From Euryarchaeota archaeon UBA82 (GTDB lineage Archaea; Thermoplasmatota; Poseidoniia; Poseidoniales; Poseidoniaceae), in assembly GCA_002496635.1 (NCBI GenBank), contig DAKQ01000067.1, positions 732 through 7,356 on the forward strand: DNA of 6,625 bases. Reading direction: 5' to 3'. This document shows, piece by piece, positions 1 to 6,568 of the stretch; the first letter of the stretch is position 1, and each line of letters opens with the position of its first letter. A program made the position numbers and the translations under genes. A model generated the notes under the pieces. The model worked only from the letters and a program-made list of their open reading frames with translations. It had not been told where the DNA came from and searched no databases.

Positions 1-213
1 AATGTCATTTATCTTATGACTGATGGAGGTCCAAATCTGTACTTTGGGGAGCCTGGACAAACTGATATTCTCATCACATATGTCTATGATGTCGCTTTCA
101 GAGAGGGTGCATATGGCGTTGCAGCAGCATGGTCAGTGATTATCTTCCTCATGCTTCTTGCCTTTTCTTGGACGTATATGAAGCAAACAAATGCTACGGA
201 GGGTTCATCATGA
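1..213 (+). CDS. malF: MalF-type maltodextrin ABC transporter permease, 3' end only
   Basis: This is the C-terminal 70 residues of an inner-membrane permease subunit that would pair with the MalG-type protein encoded next. The frame is open from the first base, so the gene starts left of the window. The visible part has the MalF tail pattern: a TDGGP turn, then GQTDILITYVYDVAF, a GAYGVAAA stretch, and a last membrane helix (VIIFLMLLAFSWTYM) ending in a short polar tail. E. coli MalF ends in the same order (TNGGP, then TDLLVNYTYRIAF, then the final helix). The EAA loop that contacts the ATPase is upstream and cannot be checked. The Met at base 16 is internal and not a start. The stop codon overlaps the malG start as ATGA, which implies translational coupling. 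The family call is firm; the exact sugar is inferred from the locus. Confidence 0.88.
   Translation, partial: NVIYLMTDGGPNLYFGEPGQTDILITYVYDVAFREGAYGVAAAWSVIIFLMLLAFSWTYMKQTNATEGSS
198..203 (+). promoter_or_regulatory. Shine-Dalgarno sequence for malG
   Basis: GGAGGG lies six bases upstream of the ATG at 210. It decides the malG start in favour of 210 over the in-frame ATG at 129, which has no such site and lies deep inside malF. Confidence 0.75.
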
Positions 214-1457
214 CGGAATCTCGGTTTATGAGAGACTGGTATGTGCCAGTGGAAATAATCACGCTCAGGTCTTGGCTAGTTGTTTCCTTCATCGTTCATC
301 TTCTCCTACTAACTGTGGAAGTACTTCGAGATGATTCAGTATCCCTTTTGCTTGGATTCATCGTGTGCATTCTTTTCGCTACATTACGAGCTTCTCTTCC
401 GAACATTCATAATCACGTGAAGAGAAATGTATCTCTTGCTTTGAGTGCCTTGATAATTGGGATTGGAACGTTCCGCCTCGTATCTTCATCGCTCTCAATA
501 TTTGATATCTGGATGCACGCTTGGACAATTATCCCCTCAAGTCTTTCACTATGGTGGCTTTCAAGTCGGCCCGTTACTGTTTGGACTTCCAACAAATTGT
601 CAACATCAGCTATCGAATTTGGTTTACTTAGAAATTTTGAAACAATCAAGAAGCACGAGAAATTTTCAACTCATCTCATCTTAATCCACTTCGTTTTCAT
701 TACAGTTATTCCATTAATTTGGATTATCGATATCGCCTTTTCACCAGGAAATGCCTTGGGTGGTGAAATAGGAGATTCATTTTCAAGTGAACACTTTTCT
801 AAGATCTTAGAAGGCGATTCCTTTTGGATTTGGCTCGTTAATTCTCTAATCGTAAGTCTTGGTACCTCTTTACTTGGCCTTACAATTGCAATTCCAGCAG
901 GTTATGCCTTCAGCCGTTACAAATTTACAGGGCGGGATGTTTCGATGTTTGCATTTTTATTGGTTCAAATGTTTCCTGGCATTATCATTCTCGTACCTTA
1001 TTTCCTTGTCATGAAGACTCTCGGCCTTTTGAATACTCATCTTGGATTGATTCTAGCATATTGCGTGACAGCTTTACCATTATGTGTTTGGATGTTAAAA
1101 GGATTCTTCGATACAATACCACGAGAACTTGAAGAGGCTGCAACTCTGGATGGCTGCAACCAATTCCAAGTATTCACAAAGGTTGTTTTGCCTTTATCAA
1201 AGCCTGCAATTGCTGTAACTGCCCTCTTTAGTTTCCTAGCGGCTTGGAATGAATTCCTCCTCGCCTTGACCTTCAATACTTCGAACGATATGTACACATT
1301 ACCTGTCGGTCTTGCTTCTCTCATCTCCTCTACAGGTCAAGCTTGGGGAGACTTTGCAGCAGCAAGTCTCCTAGTCAGTCTCCCTGTCGCTTTACTTTTC
1401 TTATTCTTCCAGAAGTTCCTCATCGAGGGATTGTCTGCTGGTGGTGTGAAAGGGTGA
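210..1457 (+). CDS. malG: MalG-type maltodextrin ABC transporter permease with extra N-terminal membrane domain
   Basis: This is the second permease subunit of a maltose/maltodextrin-type ABC importer in the cytoplasmic membrane, 415 residues long. Residues from about 153 to the end align by eye with whole E. coli MalG (296 residues): first core helix near 154-176, about five more to residue 402, the EAA loop at 309-332 (EAATLDG, then VVLPLSKP) that docks on the ATPase, the LNTH motif near 274-277, WGDFAAA at 379-385, and the end GLSAGGVKG, nearly identical to E. coli. Residues 1-150 are extra. They hold about four hydrophobic segments (roughly 21-39, 43-64, 74-94, 97-117) and a polar linker. 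The start at 210 has a strong ribosome-binding site and an ATGA overlap with malF. A core-only start is unlikely: there is no Met near residue 150, only a TTG at 597 without a ribosome-binding site. malK follows after 4 bp. Confidence 0.9.
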   Translation: MTESRFMRDWYVPVEIITLRSWLVVSFIVHLLLLTVEVLRDDSVSLLLGFIVCILFATLRASLPNIHNHVKRNVSLALSALIIGIGTFRLVSSSLSIFDIWMHAWTIIPSSLSLWWLSSRPVTVWTSNKLSTSAIEFGLLRNFETIKKHEKFSTHLILIHFVFITVIPLIWIIDIAFSPGNALGGEIGDSFSSEHFSKILEGDSFWIWLVNSLIVSLGTSLLGLTIAIPAGYAFSRYKFTGRDVSMFAFLLVQMFPGIIILVPYFLVMKTLGLLNTHLGLILAYCVTALPLCVWMLKGFFDTIPRELEEAATLDGCNQFQVFTKVVLPLSKPAIAVTALFSFLAAWNEFLLALTFNTSNDMYTLPVGLASLISSTGQAWGDFAAASLLVSLPVALLFLFFQKFLIEGLSAGGVKG

Positions 1458-1458
1458 T
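1453..1458 (+). promoter_or_regulatory. Shine-Dalgarno sequence for malK (GGTGAT type)
   Basis: GGTGAT overlaps the malG stop codon and ends three bases before the malK ATG. It pairs with the 16S 3' end through the GGTGATC part of the consensus, which is common in archaea, rather than through GGAGG. Confidence 0.55.
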
Positions 1459-1461
1459 TGT

Positions 1462-2250
1462 ATGGTTGAAGTGAATTTTAAGAATGTGACTAAAAAATAT
1501 GAAGATGGCTTTGAAGCAGTTAAAGGTCTCAATTTAGATATCAAAGACGGCGAGTTCCTTGTCCTACTCGGCCCCTCTGGATGTGGTAAATCAACCACAT
1601 TGAGGATGCTTGCTGGTTTGGAGGAGATCACCGATGGCGATGTTCTTATTGACCATTTGAAAGTCAATCATTTACCTCCAGGCGCTCGTGATCTAGGTAT
1701 GGTGTTCCAATCTTACGCTCTGTATCCGCATATGACTATACGAAACAACTTATCCTTTGGGCTACGAATGGCAAAAGGGGAGTTGAAACTTACCAAGGAT
1801 GAAATTGATTCCAGAATTCAAGAGATTTCTGAAGTATTAGAATTATCAGACCATCTTGAGAAAAAACCCAAGGAATTGAGTGGTGGACAGCGCCAGAGAG
1901 TTGCTCTGGGACGGGCATTGGTAAGACGTCCGAAAGTTCTCCTGATGGATGAGCCCCTTTCAAATTTGGATGCCGAACTTCGTCATCAAATGAGAAAAGA
2001 GATTCGAAGGCTTCACGATACACTTGGCACGACTACAATCTATGTCACTCACGATCAAATTGAAGCAATGACTCTTGCGGATAGAATTGCAATTCTCGAC
2101 AAAGGAATTTTACAGCAACATAGCAAACCGCTTGAAGCATACAATAATCCTGCCAATGATTTCGTTCGTTCGTTCCTTTGCAAACATATTGATGATTTGG
2201 TTGATACAGCAAATGCATTGTTCAAGAAACCAGGGGAGGACAACGAATGA
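1462..2250 (+). CDS. malK: MalK-type sugar ABC transporter ATPase lacking the C-terminal regulatory domain
   Basis: This is the cytoplasmic ATPase that powers the MalF/MalG-type importer, 262 residues long. The nucleotide-binding domain is complete: Walker A GPSGCGKST at 37-45, Q-loop Gln83 in VFQSYALYPHM, signature LSGGQRQRVALGRAL from 139, Walker B VLLMDEP at 159-165, D-loop SNLD at 167-170, and switch His197 in THDQIEAM. VFQSYALYPHM and the THDQ.EAM.LADRI block are typical of the MalK/UgpC class. After the KPLEAYNNPANDFVRSFL segment, where E. coli MalK (371 residues) continues for about 130 residues of TOBE/OB regulatory domain, this protein ends within about 25 residues. That domain binds inducer-exclusion and regulatory partners in enterobacteria, so such control should be absent here. 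The gene overlaps the amylase start as ATGA. The nearby permeases make maltodextrin the likely substrate; the sequence alone would also fit another CUT1-type sugar. Confidence 0.92.
   Translation: MVEVNFKNVTKKYEDGFEAVKGLNLDIKDGEFLVLLGPSGCGKSTTLRMLAGLEEITDGDVLIDHLKVNHLPPGARDLGMVFQSYALYPHMTIRNNLSFGLRMAKGELKLTKDEIDSRIQEISEVLELSDHLEKKPKELSGGQRQRVALGRALVRRPKVLLMDEPLSNLDAELRHQMRKEIRRLHDTLGTTTIYVTHDQIEAMTLADRIAILDKGILQQHSKPLEAYNNPANDFVRSFLCKHIDDLVDTANALFKKPGEDNE
2235..2240 (+). promoter_or_regulatory. Shine-Dalgarno sequence for the amylase gene
   Basis: GGAGGA lies inside the last codons of malK, six bases before the amylase ATG. Together with the ATGA overlap it fixes the start and suggests coupled translation. 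Confidence 0.75.
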
Positions 2251-4889
2251 AATTTGTCGTCCGTTTCTTGATCTTGATGATGCTTCTCGTTGTGTTTTCT
2301 CCTCTCTCATCAAACGAGGTACAGGCTTCTGAACATACTCCCTCAACGATGACCACATTCTCGTTCAAGGGCTTTGCAAGCGAGGTCTTCGTTGCTGGCG
2401 AATGGAATTGGAGCGACCATATTCCAATGGCTGAACAGAATGGGATTTGGACAGTTGATGTTGAACTACAGGAAGGACTGTATTGCTACAAATTCCTCGT
2501 TGATGGAGAGTTCATCTTTGATCCAATGAATTCAGAACGTTCCTATTGTGGAGATATTGAAAATTCGCTTGTTCGTGTTCGTGATCATACACGTCCCCAA
2601 TTTAGTGCTCAATTAATTGACCAATCGCTTGTTGTAACCTATCATCCTGGTTCATCAGGTGCAGATTTTGATGGTACACCAACGGATATTTCCGGTGCTG
2701 TTTGGGATGCTCAAGAGATGACGTGGACGTATGATGTAAGTGGATTGGCCGATGGCAAACATACGCTGGACATCGACGGTTTCGATGTTGATGGAAATCC
2801 TGCTTATGACTTGCTCGTGCCATTCTGGACAGGTCCGAGTACTGATTTCGAATGGCAAGACGCACTCATCTACATGGTCATGACCGACCGATTTGTTAAT
2901 GGAAATACATCGAACGATGAACCCATGGTTGGTGCAGCACAAGGGGCTGATTGGCAAGGTGGAGACTTTGCTGGGGTAACCCAGATGATTGAATCCGGTT
3001 ATTTCGATGAATTAGGCGTCGGAGCTCTTTGGCTTTCTCCCTTCAATACGGCGGCTAACGGAACTGGAAAGGCTGCGGATGGCGTTCACGATGTATCGGC
3101 TTTCCATGGTTATTGGCCAACGGAACCACGAGGTATTGAGCCCAAACTTGGAACTGAAGAAGAACTCCATGCACTTGTTGAAGCAGCCCACGACCGTGAC
3201 ATTCGTGTCATGATGGATTTTGTTGTCAACCATGTTCACGAGCAACATACCTACCATGAAGAGCATTCAGAATGGTTCAATGCTGGTTGCATTTGTGGTT
3301 CTGCAGACTGTGATTGGACCGAGCATCGCTTGGATTGCCAATTCACATCGTACATGCCTGATGTCAATTGGAAGATCCGTAATGCTTCTGAACAATTCAT
3401 TGATGATGCACTATGGTGGCTTGAAACCTATAATCTCGATGGCCTGCGAATTGATGCAGTGAAACACGTCGAAGATTTGGCCACTAGAAATTTAGTAGCT
3501 CAAGTCAACGAACGATTTGAGACGGTTGGAACGGATTACTATCTCAAGGGTGAAACAGCGATGGGTTGGGAGGGGCACTCGCTCCAAGACAATCAAGATC
3601 AATATGGAACAATCAATGCGTACATGGGTGAAGATGGATTGGACGGTCAAGCTGACTTTGTTCTCTATCACGCAGTTGTCGACAATGTTTTCGTTTCTAG
3701 TAATGAGAATTACATGCATCTCGATTATTGGACCAACCGAAGTCAAGATCAATATCTCGATGGCTCAATTATGGTTCCATATGTTGGTAGTCATGATGTG
3801 CCTCGATTAACGAGCCGAGCAGATACTGGAACCAATGATGCTTTCAATCAATGGGCAGAAGATGGGATTCCTGGTCAACCTGGTGATATCTCTGCCTACA
3901 ATGTAGCCATGCAAGCATATGGCTGGTTGTTGACAACACCCGGCGCTCCACTTCTCTACTACGGAGATGAATACGGAGAATACGGAGGCGCAGATCCTGA
4001 TAATCGACACATGTATCGAAATGAAAGTTCGTGGAGCACAATGGAAACGCAATTATTTGAGAACATTTCAGAACTTGGTAAATTACGCTCTGAATCGATC
4101 GCATTACAACGTGGTGAATACAGTACAAGATTAGCAATGACGAATCTCTTGGTCTACAATATGACACATGATGATCAGGTCATGTCCATTGTTCTCAATC
4201 GCGGTGCTCCGACGACTGTTGGTGGCTTTGAGAGTAACGATATTGTTCGCTTTGGTGAATCTGGAATGCTCAATGGTACACTCTCAGTAGGGGCACATTC
4301 TGTGACCGTTATCGAACTCGATGCTGATGTCGTTCTGCCTCCTGTATACGGTTGTACAGATTTTACAGCAACGAATTTTGACGCTGAGGCAACCCAAGAT
4401 GATGGCAATTGCCAGTATGAAAGTGACCCCGTTGATCAATGCGCCAATGTATTCTGTGATGCATGCCCTGCTGGATGGATAACGCTGCCAGCTGAGGAGG
4501 GCGAATGTTGCCCAAGTTGCCAGGAGCCCAGTGAAAATAACCAAACAAATACTACAAATCAAACGAGTTCAAACAATGAAACACAATTGCCCGATTCGAC
4601 CAATGAAACGAACGGGAATCAATCGGTTTCTGATGAAATGAAAACGTGCGAAGGTTGTTGCGGGAGTACATTCGAGGTTACTATCGATGAACTATGCCCA
4701 ACTCCTGCTTGTTCGGCGTGTGAAGATTCAGAGGGAAGTGAATCGAAATCTTCCACCATTGAATTAACACAATCACTGTTGATTGGAGGCATTAGTCTTG
4801 CAGTAATTGTTCTCGTATTTACAAGGAAGAAAAGTAGTTTTCAAGATGAAGACACGTTTAATTTTGAATCAAACGATCAAGAAAATTGA
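2247..4889 (+). CDS. Secreted, membrane-anchored GH13 alpha-amylase family enzyme with CBM48-like domain
   Basis: This 880-residue enzyme probably hydrolyses alpha-1,4-glucans at the cell surface. Layout: signal peptide 1-27 (likely cut after VQA27); a CBM48/AMPK-type glycogen-binding domain near 36-112 (VFVAGEWNW, YKFLVDG); an Ig-like linker domain near 115-195; a GH13 barrel from about 203 (MTDRFVNGN) to about 610; and a beta-sandwich domain C near 615-692. GH13 motifs are intact: region I DFVVNH 324-329, region II GLRIDAVKH with nucleophile Asp403, region III KGETAMG with acid/base Glu436, region IV GSHDVPR with Asp517. Four Cys (348, 350, 355, 364) sit after region I and may form disulfides or bind a metal. 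The tail has a GCTD...DDGNC motif (702-722), two six-Cys clusters, a linker with six N-X-S/T sequons (765-793), a helix at 841-858, and a short charged cytoplasmic tail. A debranching or cyclomaltodextrinase-like activity is possible; the subfamily is not settled. Confidence 0.9.
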   Translation: MKFVVRFLILMMLLVVFSPLSSNEVQASEHTPSTMTTFSFKGFASEVFVAGEWNWSDHIPMAEQNGIWTVDVELQEGLYCYKFLVDGEFIFDPMNSERSYCGDIENSLVRVRDHTRPQFSAQLIDQSLVVTYHPGSSGADFDGTPTDISGAVWDAQEMTWTYDVSGLADGKHTLDIDGFDVDGNPAYDLLVPFWTGPSTDFEWQDALIYMVMTDRFVNGNTSNDEPMVGAAQGADWQGGDFAGVTQMIESGYFDELGVGALWLSPFNTAANGTGKAADGVHDVSAFHGYWPTEPRGIEPKLGTEEELHALVEAAHDRDIRVMMDFVVNHVHEQHTYHEEHSEWFNAGCICGSADCDWTEHRLDCQFTSYMPDVNWKIRNASEQFIDDALWWLETYNLDGLRIDAVKHVEDLATRNLVAQVNERFETVGTDYYLKGETAMGWEGHSLQDNQDQYGTINAYMGEDGLDGQADFVLYHAVVDNVFVSSNENYMHLDYWTNRSQDQYLDGSIMVPYVGSHDVPRLTSRADTGTNDAFNQWAEDGIPGQPGDISAYNVAMQAYGWLLTTPGAPLLYYGDEYGEYGGADPDNRHMYRNESSWSTMETQLFENISELGKLRSESIALQRGEYSTRLAMTNLLVYNMTHDDQVMSIVLNRGAPTTVGGFESNDIVRFGESGMLNGTLSVGAHSVTVIELDADVVLPPVYGCTDFTATNFDAEATQDDGNCQYESDPVDQCANVFCDACPAGWITLPAEEGECCPSCQEPSENNQTNTTNQTSSNNETQLPDSTNETNGNQSVSDEMKTCEGCCGSTFEVTIDELCPTPACSACEDSEGSESKSSTIELTQSLLIGGISLAVIVLVFTRKKSSFQDEDTFNFESNDQEN

Positions 4890-6523
4890 TTGTAAAATTC
4901 AAGATAATCTTGAATCATACGCTGTCCAGTAAAGCCTGCTGATGCGACAATACTTGCTTTCATCATCTCGGCCCATCCATCTTGGTCATTTTCCCAAAGT
5001 GGTATGACCTCATGTTCAAGCACGTTGTAGATGTTGTTTGCATCTCGCTCATCATCCCGATCGTCTTCGCCTTCACCAATCGCCCATCCATTCACGCCAT
5101 GAACACAGGCTTCAGGCCACCATCCATCAAGAATCGAACAATTTGGAACTCCATTCATGGCTGCCTTCATGCCCGATGTTCCTGATGCTTCCATTGGTCG
5201 GATCGGATTGTTTAACCAAATGTCAACCCCACTCGTCATCATCAAACCAGTTTTCATGTCATAATTTTCAATGAAAGCTACTGGGATATCGTCTTCAATT
5301 TGTTCGGCAGAAGCGAAAATATCACGAATCAATTGCTTACCACCCTGATCTCTTGGATGTGCTTTCCCTGAGAACACGAATTGAATTTTTCCAGCACCAA
5401 TCGCCTGTAATCGCTTGAGATCTTTGAACACGAGATTTGCTCGCTTATAGGTTGCAAAACGTCGTGCAAAACCGATAGTCAATCGATTTGAATCAAGTTC
5501 AACACTTGTTGTTGAACGTACATAATCACGTAACTCTTGACGCGCCTGAGCCCTTGCTCGAAGAAGATTGGTTGTTGGTGTTGAAGATGCATGTTCAAGG
5601 TTCGTTGGGCTCACCTTCCATTCTTTTACATGCTCATCAAAAAACGATGCCATCGCTGGTGCTGTCCAAGTGATGTGATGAACTCCATTAGTGATGGGTT
5701 GGATATTTTGATCAAACATCGTCATTGCAACATCAGCGTTTAATTTGGAAACAGCATTCACGGTGGTTGAAAGTGAAACAGCAAGATGTGACATTGAACA
5801 GCGAGTAGCATCTTCTGAATCGCCTGCACTTCTCACCAATTCCTTCGCATCAGTCGGTAACAAGTCCCCAATGACTTCCTCAACCAATGACCAATCGAAT
5901 CGGTCGTGTCCTGCTGGAACTGGTGTGTGTGTTGTAAACAGGCTGCGTTGTGCTAATTGTTCACGGCTCCAACCCCTATTCAACAACTCAAGCATTGCGA
6001 ATGTGCAATGGCCTTCATTCAAATGAAGTCCATTCAGTTCGACCTCCAAATGATCAAACAATTGCACGCCTCCAACACCGAGTACGTATTCTTGTCGAAT
6101 TCGTACACCATCATCACCCCCATACAACCTTGATGAGAGATCTTGGTGCTGGATTGCGTTTTCCGGATGTCGCGTGTCCATGAAATAAACGGGAACCATG
6201 TGGCCTGATTGGCCAAGGATTTCAGCCATCCAAACATAAGCAAACAGTGGTTTTCCATCAAGTTCGAGGTCGAGAACGATGTCTGTTTTTGTGAGAAGAC
6301 TGTTCATATCGAGTTCAGGAAAAGTTTCGGTTTGGATTCCAGCGTCGTCAATATGTTGCCGTGCATATCCTTGATGGTAAAGGAGTGTTACTGCAACCAG
6401 AGGTATGCCTGCATCAGCAGCAGACTTCACATGGTCTCCAGCAAGGACTCCTAATCCTCCTGAATAGGTGTGCAATTCGGACCAGAGGCCAATCTCAGCC
6501 GTGAAATACCCTATTGCGTTCAT
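4877..6523 (-). CDS. glgP: Alpha-glucan (glycogen/maltodextrin) phosphorylase, short form, GT35
   Basis: This cytoplasmic enzyme uses phosphate to release glucose-1-phosphate from the non-reducing end of alpha-1,4-glucans, with pyridoxal phosphate as cofactor. The 548-residue protein has no signal peptide. Landmarks: GYFTAEIGL at 5-13, YSGGLGVLAGDHVKSAADAG from 20, LHLNEGH at 167-173, ITNGVHHITW near 277-286, GFARRFATYKRANL at 351-364, and EASGTSGMKAAMNG at 445-458, where Lys453 is the expected cofactor-binding lysine. It belongs to the group of Thermotoga and Thermococcus phosphorylases rather than the muscle or E. coli type. Those relatives are near 800 residues or more and have a longer N-terminal part; here the protein begins almost at the first conserved block. 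An in-frame TGA at 6533-6535 shows that the ATG is the first possible Met. AGGA lies only one base before the ATG, so no proper ribosome-binding site is seen. It follows the malQ end by 45 bp on the same strand, so a malQ-glgP operon is likely. Confidence 0.92.
   Translation of the reverse strand: MNAIGYFTAEIGLWSELHTYSGGLGVLAGDHVKSAADAGIPLVAVTLLYHQGYARQHIDDAGIQTETFPELDMNSLLTKTDIVLDLELDGKPLFAYVWMAEILGQSGHMVPVYFMDTRHPENAIQHQDLSSRLYGGDDGVRIRQEYVLGVGGVQLFDHLEVELNGLHLNEGHCTFAMLELLNRGWSREQLAQRSLFTTHTPVPAGHDRFDWSLVEEVIGDLLPTDAKELVRSAGDSEDATRCSMSHLAVSLSTTVNAVSKLNADVAMTMFDQNIQPITNGVHHITWTAPAMASFFDEHVKEWKVSPTNLEHASSTPTTNLLRARAQARQELRDYVRSTTSVELDSNRLTIGFARRFATYKRANLVFKDLKRLQAIGAGKIQFVFSGKAHPRDQGGKQLIRDIFASAEQIEDDIPVAFIENYDMKTGLMMTSGVDIWLNNPIRPMEASGTSGMKAAMNGVPNCSILDGWWPEACVHGVNGWAIGEGEDDRDDERDANNIYNVLEHEVIPLWENDQDGWAEMMKASIVASAGFTGQRMIQDYLEFYNQFS
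4897..4915. repeat. Perfect 9+1+9 palindrome at the convergent gene junction
   Basis: ATTCAAGAT, a single A, then ATCTTGAAT. It begins seven bases after the amylase stop and lies inside the last codons of glgP, where it encodes IQDYLEF. As RNA it could form an eight-pair stem with a three-base loop. It could mark the 3' end of the amylase transcript or be a protein-binding site; no U-tract follows on the + strand. Confidence 0.5.
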
Positions 6524-6552
6524 GTCCTGCCGTCAACAAATGGGATTAAGAG

Positions 6553-6558
6553 ATATAC
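6553..6558 (-). promoter_or_regulatory. Weak TATA-like element upstream of glgP
   Basis: Read on the - strand, the 45 bp between malQ and glgP contains GTATAT about 33 bases before the glgP ATG. If it were an archaeal TATA box, transcription would start only a few bases upstream of the ATG, which would fit the lack of a good ribosome-binding site. No purine-rich BRE precedes it. Read-through from malQ is at least as likely. Confidence 0.2.
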
Positions 6559-6568
6559 GGAGGCTTAA

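Noticed and set aside
129..209. In-frame ATG at 129 giving a longer MalG
   Set aside because: It lies deep inside malF and has no ribosome-binding site. The ATG at 210 has GGAGGG six bases upstream and an ATGA overlap with the malF stop.
2075..2332. MalK missing its C-terminal domain because of a frameshift
   Set aside because: The other + strand frames past the end of malK show no TOBE-like sequence, and the amylase signal peptide with its own ribosome-binding site begins right at the malK stop.
3960..3987. Three copies of TACGGAG in 28 bases
   Set aside because: They encode YGDEYGEYGG, a usual GH13 segment before domain C, so the repeat comes from the protein sequence.
2602..4562. Several open frames of 75-107 codons on the - strand within the amylase gene
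   Set aside because: They overlap a gene with intact GH13 motifs, have biased composition (many His, Ser, Ile), no recognisable domains and no ribosome-binding sites. They are shadows of the coding frame.
4982..6454. Open frames on the + strand opposite glgP
   Set aside because: They are shadows of the phosphorylase gene, which has all its family motifs on the - strand.
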